Below are positions 48,255 through 57,042 of a stretch of 59,707 nt of DNA, one piece after another; within the stretch, counting starts at the first letter, position 1, and every line of letters begins with the position of its first letter. Location: positions 1-59,707 of the forward strand of contig JADJLL010000050.1 in assembly GCA_016710095.1 (NCBI GenBank), read 5' to 3'. The DNA comes from Candidatus Eiseniibacteriota bacterium. GTDB lineage: Bacteria > Eisenbacteria > RBG-16-71-46. Both the position numbers and the translations under genes were made by a program. The notes under the pieces are model-generated. The model was not told where the DNA came from, ran no database searches, and saw nothing but the letters and a program-made list of their open reading frames with translations.

Positions 48255-49257
48255 GCGTCTCACCGCTTTCGTCGCCGCCGCCGCATTCGGCGTACTGGCG
48301 ATGTCCGCCGCCGCTCCGTCCGCGCACGCCCAGGCGTCGCTCGGCGGACAGCGCGCGGGTACTTCATCGGGCACGTTCCTGCGCATCGGCGTGGGCGCGC
48401 GCGCGACCGGCCTCGGCGAGTCGTTCGTCGCCGTCGCCAACGATCCCAGCGCCATCTACTGGAACCCCGCCGGTCTCGCGTCGCTCCAGCGCCGCGAGGT
48501 CGCGTTCTCGCACGTGGACTGGCCGGCCGACATCTCGTACGAGCACATCACGATCGTGCAGCCGTCGCAGAAGCTCGGCGGCTCGCTCGCGCTCCAGGTC
48601 GCGCTGCTCAGCACGGACATCGAGGAGACCACGGAACTGCAGCCCTTCGGTACGGGCCGCACGTTCACGTACTCCGACTTCCTCGTCGGCGGCGCGTACG
48701 CGCGTCGTTGGACCGACAAGCTGCTCGTCGGCGCCGGCATCAAGTACGTGTACGAAGACCTCGGCAAGGACGTCGGCGGTCCCACGACGAGCGCGTTCCT
48801 GTTCGACGTCGGCTCGATCTACTACCTCGGCCTCGGCAGCGTGCGCATCGCCACGAGCCTCACGAACTTCGGCTCCGAGCTGAAGCCCTCGGGCGAGTGG
48901 GTCTCGCCGTACACCGGCGAAACGCGCACCTACGACGGCTACGATCCGCCGCTCATGTTCCGGTACGGCGTCGCGTTCGAACCGATCGAAAACGCGAAGA
49001 GCCGTCTCACGTACGCGCTCGAGGTCAACCAGCCCGCGGACAACCAGCGGCTGGTGAAGATGGGCCTCGAATGGTCGTACCTGCGCCAGTTCGCGGTGCG
49101 CAGCGGCTACAACTTCCAGGCGGACGCGCTCAAGTTCTCCGCCGGCGCCGGCTTCATGGCCGACCTCGGCCAGAAGCGCGTCAACCTCGACTATGCGTAC
49201 ACGGATGGTGGCCCGCTCGGCGCCGTGAACCGTCTTTCGCTGGGAGTGCGTTTCTGA
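48241..49257 (+). CDS. PorV/PorQ-family outer-membrane beta-barrel protein
   Basis: This 338-residue protein has a signal peptide (AAFGVLAMSAAAPSAHAQ) and the family hallmark near the mature N-terminus: FLRIGVGARATGLGESFVAVANDPSAIYWNPAGLA. Alternating strands end at LDYAYTDGGPLGAVNRLSLG and a C-terminal Phe, typical of FadL-like barrels. In Bacteroidetes PorV (LptO) shuttles type IX secretion cargo from the translocon to the attachment complex. Here it is shorter and tied to a TonB receptor by a 14-bp overlap, and to a lipoprotein by a 1-bp overlap (TGATG). A role in exporting or anchoring the FlgD-tailed proteins is inferred. Confidence 0.94.
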   Translation: MWTSKRLTAFVAAAAFGVLAMSAAAPSAHAQASLGGQRAGTSSGTFLRIGVGARATGLGESFVAVANDPSAIYWNPAGLASLQRREVAFSHVDWPADISYEHITIVQPSQKLGGSLALQVALLSTDIEETTELQPFGTGRTFTYSDFLVGGAYARRWTDKLLVGAGIKYVYEDLGKDVGGPTTSAFLFDVGSIYYLGLGSVRIATSLTNFGSELKPSGEWVSPYTGETRTYDGYDPPLMFRYGVAFEPIENAKSRLTYALEVNQPADNQRLVKMGLEWSYLRQFAVRSGYNFQADALKFSAGAGFMADLGQKRVNLDYAYTDGGPLGAVNRLSLGVRF

Positions 49258-50450
49258 TGCGCCGGCCTCTCTCGCTTCTCGCGCTGCCGCTGGCCCTCGG
49301 TTTCCTCGCGGGCTGCGGCGCAAAGTACGAACTCCCCACGGAGCGCCCGCGCGACATCGGCGTTCCGTCGGACAAGAGCTACCAGATGATCGCCACCTGG
49401 ACCGGCATGACCGGCATCCAGGACGTGCTGCTCACGCAGGGCACGGGCACGCAGCTCTTCCTGCTCTTCAACGACGGTGCGCCGATCGATCCGGCCGGCG
49501 CCATCACGTCGCACGGTTCGGTGGGGCTGTATCCGCTGTCGCGCCCGACGCCGATCGTCGGTGACTACTTCCAGCCGCTCTCGGGCCTGTTCAACCCGAT
49601 CGCGGTCGCCTCGGCGCAGAACAAGCTGTTCGTGCTCGACGCCGGCGACTCCTGCATGGCGCACTGGAACGACACGCTGATGACCTGCCGCGCGAACACG
49701 GACCCCGCTCGCAAGGGCAACTTCATCCGCAACCTTTCCGCTTACTGGCGCGTCCGTGAATACGGGCTCGGCGGTGGCGACACCGTCAGCACGTTCACGG
49801 ACACCACGTTCGCGACCGTGGCGGGCGTGGCCGCGGGTGAGGACGGTTACGTGTACGTCTCGGGCCAGGCGATCGTGCTCGACACGCTCGAGACCGACCA
49901 GCGCATCCGTACGCGCCGCATCATTTCGCGAATCTATCGATACGCGCGAGGCCCGAAGTACCCGGGCGCCCCGAACGCGCAGGACGTCAACATGCCGGGC
50001 AGCAACTGGCACCGCGACACGACGTGGGTCATCGAGGACGGCTCGGGCAACTCGACCGTGTTCGATCCCGCGGGAATCTACTGGACGCGCTCGGGCAGCC
50101 ACCCGCTGTACGTGGCCGATCGCAGCAACAACAAGGTGAAGGGGCTTTCCAGCATGGTGACCAACCTTGGTCTCGTGCAGACGGATGGTTCCGCAACAGG
50201 CGCGAACTTCCTTGATCCCACCGATGTGAGTGCGGATCTCGCGGGCTTCTTCTACGTCGTGGACCGTGGCAACCGCCGCGTGCTGCGTTTCGACGCGAAC
50301 AGCGGCGAATACATCCAGCGCGTGGACAACGAACCCAACGCGCAATCCGAAGAGCTGCTCGACCCCGTGGCCGTCGCGGTGGACGATTCGCTCGCGTACA
50401 TCGCCGACCGCGGCCGCGGGAAGGTCATCCGCTTCAAGAGGCGTCCATGA
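49257..50450 (+). CDS. NHL-repeat lipoprotein
   Basis: This 397-residue lipoprotein has the signal MRRPLSLLALPLALGFLAGC, with lipobox LAGC giving Cys20. The body is an NHL/YVTN-type propeller: LFNPIAVASAQNKLFVLD, EDGYVYVSGQ, HPLYVADRSNNKVKG, LDPTDVSADLAGFFYVVDRGNRRVLRF and LLDPVAVAVDDSLAYIADRGRGKVIRF. Such propellers bind proteins or glycans. Start and stop overlap both neighbours (TGATG before, ATGA after), so its synthesis is tied to the PorV-like protein and the secreted paralog. It is probably anchored in the outer membrane. Confidence 0.92.
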   Translation: MRRPLSLLALPLALGFLAGCGAKYELPTERPRDIGVPSDKSYQMIATWTGMTGIQDVLLTQGTGTQLFLLFNDGAPIDPAGAITSHGSVGLYPLSRPTPIVGDYFQPLSGLFNPIAVASAQNKLFVLDAGDSCMAHWNDTLMTCRANTDPARKGNFIRNLSAYWRVREYGLGGGDTVSTFTDTTFATVAGVAAGEDGYVYVSGQAIVLDTLETDQRIRTRRIISRIYRYARGPKYPGAPNAQDVNMPGSNWHRDTTWVIEDGSGNSTVFDPAGIYWTRSGSHPLYVADRSNNKVKGLSSMVTNLGLVQTDGSATGANFLDPTDVSADLAGFFYVVDRGNRRVLRFDANSGEYIQRVDNEPNAQSEELLDPVAVAVDDSLAYIADRGRGKVIRFKRRP

Positions 50451-52480
50451 TGCGCAATGCAGCGTTGTTGTTGGGGATTTGCCTGACGGTTTCTCCGGCG
50501 TCCGCCGCCGTGGACGTGGATCATTTCGCGCCCGGCGCGCACCCGGTGATCTCGCAGTCGGTTCTGGATGCGGTGAACTATGACCTGCGCGTGATGGGGC
50601 AGAACAAGCTGGGCGTGTCGATCACGAACTACGGCTTCATCGGGAACAACTTCACGACGCGCTCCGCGTCCATGGAGTACCCGCTGGGGTCCGGCTACGA
50701 ACATCTCGTGCGCGGCGGCCTCTGGGTCGGCGCGCTCGCCGTGGACGACAACGGCGGGTTCACGGGAGTTTCCGCGGGAGCGATCGACGGTTCGCAGGGC
50801 AGCGCGAGCGCCGACGCCACCGAGTTCACGCCGATCTCGTCCAAGATCGCAATACGCAGCACCCTGCCGAACAGCCGCTACTTCAACCCGGAGGCCGTCA
50901 GCGAACTGGACTACAGCTCGACGTTCTGGGACGGCGTCGCCAAGCGCGCGCTCGGCAACAACGAAGACCATCGCCCGATGAAGCTCGAGGTGAGGCAGGA
51001 CAATTACGCCTGGTCCTTCGCCGAGTACGCTCACTTCGTGGTGTTCCACTACACGATCAAGAACGTCGGTCCGCCGCTGCGCAATGTCTGGGTCGGCATG
51101 TACGACGAACTCCAGACTGGCAGCAAGAACCTGTACAACTGCTGGCCGCCGAGCTCGGGCTGCAGCTCCGTCGGCGGTTGGTTCGCGAAGAAGCAGGTCG
51201 CTTACACCGACTCGCTCCGGCTCTTCACCGAGAGCTACTGCCAGAACATCATCGATTGCCGCAACAACATCGCCCCTCCGATGGCCGGCATGATGCTGCT
51301 CGGCGCACGGCCGGGAACGGTCGTGGACACCGTGGCGGGTCACAAGCAGGTCTCGCTGAGCGTCTGGAGCTATTCGCCCGGCAGCGCGGCGCGTGACGAA
51401 GACACCGAGCGCTACGCCCTCATGAGCACGGGCGCGATCGCGTCGTTGTCGCCGGTTCCGGATTCGCTGCTGCCGCCTTCGGGTGACCCCGTGTTCCTGA
51501 TGAGCGCGGGACCCTTCGAGCAGCTGAACCCGGGCGACAGCATCACGGTGGACTTCGCCTACCTCGGCTCGATCGGCGCGACGGAAACCGAAAAGCTCGC
51601 GCTGATCCGCCGCTACGCTCGCTTCGCCCAGCGTGCCTACGACCGCAACTACCTCGTGCCGGTGCCTCCGCCGTCGCCCCGCATGAAGGTCGTGCCGCGC
51701 GAGTCGGCGATGGACATCTACTGGGACGAGAGTCCGGAGTTCGCGGCCGATCGCACGAGCCCCGATACGCTCGACTTCGAGGGCTATCGCATCTACGTCG
51801 GCGAGGGCCGCGACACGCTCGGCATGGTGGCGCAGTTCGACAAGGCCACGGCGCCCGGTGATTCGCTCGGCTTCAACACGGGCTTCGGCGCCGTGCGGCT
51901 CGCGACGCCCGTCGTGATCGACGGCGGCACGTACCACTACAAGTACTCCGTCGACCATCTGCGGAACGGCTTCCGCTACTACGTCGCGGTGACGGCCTAC
52001 GACCTCGGCAACTCCGAGATCGAGTCGCTCGAGTCGGGTATTCCGCAGAACGAGGTCATGGCGACCCCGTCCCCGGCGCAGAACGAGCGGACCGGCGCGG
52101 AAGTCACGGTCTTCCCGAATCCCTATCGCGTCGATGCTCGCTGGGATGCGGGCGAGAACGTCCGCGATCACTTCCTGTGGTTCGCGAACGTTCCGAACAA
52201 GGCCATCATCCGCATCTACACGCTGTCCGGAGACCTCGTCTACGAGTACGACTTCGACGGCGCCACGTACGACGGCCGAAACGCGCGCGGTGTCAACGAT
52301 CCGCGCTCCGATCTCACCTCGCGACTTTCCGGCGCGAGCTTCGGCTGGGACCTGATCACCCGCAACGGACAGGCGGCCGCCACTGGTTTGTACATGTGGT
52401 CGGTCGAGGACAAGTCGACGGGCAAGCGCTCGGTGGGCAAGTTCCTCATCGTGAAGTCCGACCGTGAGGGAGTGAACTGA
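50447..52480 (+). CDS. Secreted protein with NPYR-type C-terminal domain (operon paralog)
   Basis: This 677-residue protein has a signal peptide cut near SPASAA. It shares its architecture with the protein of 43415-45352: ITNYGFIGNNFTTRSASMEY, GYEHLVRGGLWVGALAVDD and GGFTGVSAGAIDGSQGSA; then an FN3-like module (MDIYWDESPEF ... LDFEGYRIYVGEGRDTLGMVA). The terminal domain has VTVFPNPYRVDARWDAGEN, IRIYTLSGDLVYEYDFDG, GWDLITRNGQAAATGLYMWS and GKFLIVKSD. Placement inside the TonB/PorV operon with overlapping codons on both sides suggests it is a fixed component of that complex rather than a free cargo. Confidence 0.92.
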   Translation: MMRNAALLLGICLTVSPASAAVDVDHFAPGAHPVISQSVLDAVNYDLRVMGQNKLGVSITNYGFIGNNFTTRSASMEYPLGSGYEHLVRGGLWVGALAVDDNGGFTGVSAGAIDGSQGSASADATEFTPISSKIAIRSTLPNSRYFNPEAVSELDYSSTFWDGVAKRALGNNEDHRPMKLEVRQDNYAWSFAEYAHFVVFHYTIKNVGPPLRNVWVGMYDELQTGSKNLYNCWPPSSGCSSVGGWFAKKQVAYTDSLRLFTESYCQNIIDCRNNIAPPMAGMMLLGARPGTVVDTVAGHKQVSLSVWSYSPGSAARDEDTERYALMSTGAIASLSPVPDSLLPPSGDPVFLMSAGPFEQLNPGDSITVDFAYLGSIGATETEKLALIRRYARFAQRAYDRNYLVPVPPPSPRMKVVPRESAMDIYWDESPEFAADRTSPDTLDFEGYRIYVGEGRDTLGMVAQFDKATAPGDSLGFNTGFGAVRLATPVVIDGGTYHYKYSVDHLRNGFRYYVAVTAYDLGNSEIESLESGIPQNEVMATPSPAQNERTGAEVTVFPNPYRVDARWDAGENVRDHFLWFANVPNKAIIRIYTLSGDLVYEYDFDGATYDGRNARGVNDPRSDLTSRLSGASFGWDLITRNGQAAATGLYMWSVEDKSTGKRSVGKFLIVKSDREGVN

Positions 52481-53943
52481 TGCGCACCGTCCTGCGACTT
52501 CTCCTGCCTTTGGGCCTCCTCGCCGCCGCGGTGGCGGGGTGCAGCCTTCGAGGCCAGATCCAGCCGAACCAGGCTCCCGAAACCACGATCTTCGTGTCGG
52601 GCGACGTGGACACGATCAATCACGTCGCGCACCTGCACTGGTTCGGTTCCGACACCGACGGCAACGTGATCCGGTACGAAGTCCGCTTGCTCAACCCGGC
52701 GCAGCCGGAAGAAACGACCTGGGTCGCGACGCTGCGGGCCGACTCGGTCGTCACCGTGCTCGCGCCCACCGGTTTCGCGGCGCCGGTGTTCCAGGTGCGC
52801 GCCGTCGACAACGAAGGCATGCGTGACCCCACGCCGGCGATGCAGGACTTCAAGTTCAGCAACAAGCCGCCGACGATCCTGCTCACGAACAAGCCGGCGC
52901 TCACCGACACGACGTTCGCTTCCGTGACGGTGACGTGGGTTCCGTCGGACATCGACGGCAATCTCGCGAACGCGAAGTACTTCGTCTGGCTCGACGGTCA
53001 GGAAGCGACGCCCGAGAGCACGACGTCGGTCACGTACACGATGCCGTCCGCGCGGTTCATGAACGGCGGAACGACCTACAACAACGGGTTCCGCACCCTG
53101 TACGTCCAGGCGCGTGACGACGGCGGCCGCTACGGCAACGTCGACAGCGTGCGCTGGTTCGTGCGCCGCCCCGTGACGGGAACCCGGGCGCGATTGCTGA
53201 TCATCGACGACGTGCCGTCGAACAACTCGAGCAACGTCCGGTTCGACTCGCTCTACGCGAACACCGCGCTCCGGAACCTGCCCGCCGATCAGTTCGCCGT
53301 GCTGCGGCTCCAGAACCGCGTGCCGTTCCGTTCGGCGATGGACGTCCAGCAGACGTTCCAGCAGTTCGAGGCGGTGATCTGGTACCGCGCGAACGAGACG
53401 ACGTTCTCCTCGTTCCTGCGCGACTACCAGGCCGGCGTCGAAGGCTACGTCGATCACGGCGGCAAGCTCTTCCTCGAAGGGCTTTACCTGATCGCGGGTA
53501 CGAACGCGGTGGGCGCGCTCAGTTCCAGCTTCGTGACCAACTACCTCGATTGCTACGGAATGCTCAACTGCTTCGCGGTGACTCCCGCGGTCCTCGACTC
53601 GAGCGCCGGCTGGAGCAACCTGAACGGCTCGCGTTTCCGCAGCACCGTCCTGGCGGACAGTTCCCGCCAGCAGGCGCTCTCCACGCGCACGGGGGAGCCG
53701 GGCGGGATCCGGGCCTTCCTCGTCCGCGACAACTCCAAGGCGCTCCTCTGGGCGCTGCCCGGGGCACTCAGCCCGGCCGTGGCGGACAGTTTCCCCGTGG
53801 CCGTCATGAACGACCGTCCGGGTGGCGGGCGGGTCGTCGTGAGCACGATTCCCCTGTCGACGAGCATCGCTCCGCCGACGGGTGGCCGGGCCCCGGCCTT
53901 GATCGCCAAGGTCTTCGGCCTGCTCGGGCTCCTGGCCCCCTGA
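52480..53943 (+). CDS. Lipoprotein with Ig/FN3-like modules
   Basis: This 487-residue lipoprotein has the signal MRTVLRLLLPLGLLAAAVAGC (lipobox VAGC). Two beta-sandwich modules follow: APETTIFVSGD ... HLHWFGSDTDGNVIRYEVRL (30-125) and PPTILLTNKP ... VTWVPSDIDGNLANAKYFVWLDG (130-230). The C-terminal half starts at ARLLIIDDVPSNNSSNVRFD and reads like an alpha/beta fold with ILLIDD-type first strand and DYQAGVEGYVDHGGKLFLEG, as in gingipain-like or DUF4350-like Rossmann modules; no catalytic set is evident. It is the last gene of the operon (TGATG overlap with the gene before) and is followed by a terminator hairpin. Confidence 0.9.
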   Translation: MRTVLRLLLPLGLLAAAVAGCSLRGQIQPNQAPETTIFVSGDVDTINHVAHLHWFGSDTDGNVIRYEVRLLNPAQPEETTWVATLRADSVVTVLAPTGFAAPVFQVRAVDNEGMRDPTPAMQDFKFSNKPPTILLTNKPALTDTTFASVTVTWVPSDIDGNLANAKYFVWLDGQEATPESTTSVTYTMPSARFMNGGTTYNNGFRTLYVQARDDGGRYGNVDSVRWFVRRPVTGTRARLLIIDDVPSNNSSNVRFDSLYANTALRNLPADQFAVLRLQNRVPFRSAMDVQQTFQQFEAVIWYRANETTFSSFLRDYQAGVEGYVDHGGKLFLEGLYLIAGTNAVGALSSSFVTNYLDCYGMLNCFAVTPAVLDSSAGWSNLNGSRFRSTVLADSSRQQALSTRTGEPGGIRAFLVRDNSKALLWALPGALSPAVADSFPVAVMNDRPGGGRVVVSTIPLSTSIAPPTGGRAPALIAKVFGLLGLLAP

Positions 53944-53974
53944 CCTGGGGAGGGCACCCAAGTCGCAGCCTCCG

Positions 53975-54009
53975 CCGGGCCGGTTCCCCACGAAGGGGAG
54001 CCGGCCCGG
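53975..54009 (+). terminator. Terminator of the TonB/PorV operon
   Basis: A 15-bp stem with one G-U-type mismatch (53975-53989 with 53995-54009) has a 5-nt loop, 32 bp after the operon's last stop. It is followed by TTCGTGTGTGG. The rest of the gap to 54245 holds the leader and promoter of the next gene. Confidence 0.75.
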
Positions 54010-54066
54010 TTCGTGTGTGGTATCCCATGGGTTACCCGCATTAACCCGCCGTGTCCGTGAATTCCC

Positions 54067-54096
54067 TTCAACTGGGGGCGGGTGCGTTGTTACAAT
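54067..54096 (+). promoter_or_regulatory. Probable sigma-70-like promoter of the secreted OB-fold-like gene
   Basis: TTCAAC (54067-54072) and TACAAT (54091-54096) are separated by 18 bp. The leader to the ATG at 54246 is about 140 nt, with AGGGGTGAG as RBS. Confidence 0.5.
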
Positions 54097-54245
54097 CCCC
54101 TCCGGCACACACTGCACCGCGGGATGTCCCACTCAGGAGGGCAGCTGGCTCGCCGCCTGCTGTCACGTCGTACCGGCCTCGAGTTCGATCAACCCTACGG
54201 ACAGCCCTTTCCGCAACACTGACCTGCAACCAGGGGTGAGATCAC

Positions 54246-56287
54246 ATGAATAAGCTGCTTACTCGTCTCATGAGCGTCGCTGCACTCGTATGCGTCGCCG
54301 GCACGGCGGTCGCCGCCCAGTACCCGCCCGGTCCGGGTGGGCTGTTCACGGACACGCTCTCGGTCGTGAACGTGCAGAACTCCGCCGCGGTCCCGTTCGT
54401 CGCGGTGCTCGACACCGTGTACGGCACCGGCGGCGTCATCACCGGCTTCGACGCGAAGTCCTCGGGCTACGCGTTCTACATGCAGATCTCGAACGGCGCC
54501 CAGTTCGGCGGCGTCGACGTCTTCACGGGCTCGTACAACAAGCAGGGCGCGCCCTACAACCTGTCGCTCGGCGACTCGGTCATCGTGTACGGCCGCAAGC
54601 AGGAGTTCCAGGGCGAGACCGAACTCGAAGGCTACGACGGCGTCCAGGGCACCGACGACATGATCGTCCGGCGTATCTCCACCGGCAACGCGCTGCCGCC
54701 GTTCTACATCGGCTCGACCACGCTGCTGCGTGAGACGCCCACGAACACGAATGGTGAGGCCTACGAGTGCATGCTCGTGCGCATCAACCAGTCGGGTGCG
54801 GGCACGCTGAAGGTCGCCCGTACGGTCGGCCTCGGCACGAACGCCTTCATCCTCGTGGACAGCGCGGCGCCGAGCGATTCCGTCTTCATCGACGGCAACA
54901 CGCCTGCGACGTACGCGGCGCCCGCTCTGGGCACGCCGGTCACGTTCGTGCAGGGCATCCTGAACCAGCGCACGCGCGGCTACCGCATCCAGCTCCGCGA
55001 CGGTAACGACATCCTTTCCGCCACGCCCCCGAACGTCATCGACGCCTACCCGATCGCGGACAACATCATCCGCGTCGTGTTCGATCGTGACGTGACCTCG
55101 GCGACTGCGACGGACATCAACAACTACTCGCTCGGTTCGTTCGGCAGTGTGGACGCGGCCGCGTTGGCCGGCACGGGTGCCGCCGACATCACCGTCACGA
55201 ACGGCCTGCCGCACGGCGTCAACGAAACCGTCACGGTCAACGGTGTCGCCGGTCTCGGCAACAACATCGCCATGACGAGCGGCCAGTCGCGCACGTTCAT
55301 CAACGGCGTGCTGAGCGTCGCCGAGATCCAGGCTGCGAACCCGGACTCGCTCGCGCGCGTCGCGGGCTGCATCGACATGTCGCGCTTCGCCGGCGGCAAC
55401 GGCCAGACGTCGCAGGGCGCCGGTGGCACGCGTGCCACGGTCGTCGGCGTCATGACGGCCAAGTTCACGCCGTCGAACTACCTCGCTGACGAGGCCGGTG
55501 GCCTTCGTTCGGGCCTGCAGGTGTTCGCGCCGCCGATGCCGATGATCCTCGGTCGCAAGTACATGGTGGTCGGTGCGGTCCAGGAGTTCTACGGTGAGAC
55601 CGAGTTCAACTTCGTGACCGCCGCGTTCGACCTGGGTGTCGCCTCCGCTCCGGCGCCCGCCCAGCCGCTCCTCGCCGTGTACGATCACGGCGGTTGCGAC
55701 GCGACCGGCCTCGTCGAAGACGCCGAAGACTACGAAGGCGTGCTGATGCGCGTGAACTACGGCAAGGTCATCCTTGCTCAGGGCCTCTTGGTTCCGCCGA
55801 CGAACGGCTTCCACATCTCGAACATCGCCGGCACGGACACGATCTTCGTGTCGAACTTCAACAGCGCGCTGGGCGCGAACCCCATCACGCCTCCGGCGAT
55901 GGGCACGACGGTCCAGGTCACCGGTATCCTCGGCTTCAGCACGAGCTTCCGCATCATGCCGCGCAGCTGGTCGGACATCATCGATCTCGGCGTCGGCGCT
56001 GGCGTCGAAGGCTCGATCCGCCAGGTGAGCTTCTCGGTCGCTCAGAACCCGTCGGTGCGTCCGCGCCTCGTGTTCGCGCTGCCGCAGGCGTCTGACGTCG
56101 AACTCGGCGTCTACGACGTGACGGGCCGCCAGATCGTGTCGCTCGAGAAGGGCCACTTCCCGGCGGGCGAGTACTCGCGCGCTTGGGACGGCCGTACCTC
56201 GGCCGGCACGAAGACGGGCCCGGCGTGTACTTCTATCGCCTCGTCGGCGGCAAGGTCTACTCGACCCGCTCGATCAAGCTCCAGTAA
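54246..56287 (+). CDS. Secreted OB-fold-like repeat protein with FlgD-like C-terminus (1-nt frameshift near 56222)
   Basis: This 680-residue exported protein has a signal peptide cut near GTAVAA. Two or three OB-fold-like beta-barrel modules are seen: GVITGFDAKSSGYAFYMQI with LGDSVIVYGRKQEFQGETEL; ALGTPVTFVQGILNQRTRGYRIQLRD; and MILGRKYMVVGAVQEFYGETEF. A middle Ig/SbsA-like module (NIIRVVFDRDVTSATATDINN) lies at about 270-360. Such OB modules often precede extracellular nucleases, but no nuclease domain follows. The FlgD-like tail has LGVYDVTGRQIVSLEKG. Near 56222 one base is missing; the corrected end is PGVYFYRLVGGKVYS ... KLQ, stop TAA 56285-56287. Codon choice and its own promoter and terminator suggest high expression. 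Confidence 0.87.
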
Positions 56288-56305
56288 GTAAGCAGCTCGT
56301 ACCCA

Positions 56306-56344
56306 AGCGGCCGGGGTCCTTCGGGATCCCGGCCGCTGGTTTTT
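56306..56344 (+). terminator. Strong intrinsic terminator
   Basis: A 14-bp stem (56306-56319 with 56324-56337, one G-U pair) has a TTCG tetraloop and five T. It lies 18 bp after the corrected stop of the secreted protein. Confidence 0.93.
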
Positions 56345-56436
56345 GCGCCACTTTGACCGGCCCCCTATACTGCCGCCTCCCGTGAGCGCGCACTCAGGGG
56401 GCTCCTCCATCCTGGACCCGAGGAACACCCCCCGAC

Positions 56437-56936
56437 GTGAGTCCCGATCCCCAGCGCGAAGGCCGCCGCGTGGCCGATTCGGCCACCGAAATGACCCAGC
56501 TGGTCCTTCCGCAGCACGCCAACGTTCACGGCTCGCTGCTGGGCGGCACGGTGATGCACTGCGGGACCTCGCGGCCGCCATCGTCGCCAACCGCCACAGC
56601 CGGCGGCCGGTCGTGACCGCGGCGTTCGACGACATGGCGTTCCTGGCGCCGGTCATGGTCGGGCAGGTCGCGCTCATCCACGCGCGCATGACGCTCGTGG
56701 ACCGGAGCAGCATGGAGATCCGCGTGGACGTGGTCTCCGAGGACGTGCTCACGGGTGAGCGGCGCAAGACCGGAACGGCGTTCGTCACGTTCGTGGCGCT
56801 CGACCCGGTCACGAAGCGGCCGGCGCCGGTGCCGCCGCTGGTGCTGGAGACGGAAGAAGAGAAGGCCGAGCACGTGCGCGCCCTCGAGCGCCGCCGGCTT
56901 CGCCTCGAGCGCCGCAAGGCGCACGCGAACGAATGA
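56437..56936 (+). CDS. Acyl-CoA thioesterase, hotdog fold (1-nt frameshift near 56560)
   Basis: The GTG start at 56437 gives MSPDPQREGRRVADSATEMT. The active-site block is HANVHGSLLGGTVMH, then after a lost base (C)GDLAAAIVANRHSRRPVVTA, which is the conserved dimer/active helix of YciA/Acot-type thioesterases. DMAFLAPVMVGQVALIHARM and TAFVTFVALDP complete the hotdog. The corrected product is about 166 residues, with a charged C-terminal helix (EEEKAEHVRALERRRLRLER). It hydrolyses acyl-CoA in the cytoplasm. The E2 gene follows 106 bp later. Confidence 0.83.
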
Positions 56937-57042
56937 CGACTTTCGCGGATCGCCGCTCGAGCGGGATTCGCGGCGACGATTTTCAAACGAGACTGAACGC
57001 GGCGGTAACGCCGCGAGGCAAGCGAACCTCAAGGAGAGCGAG

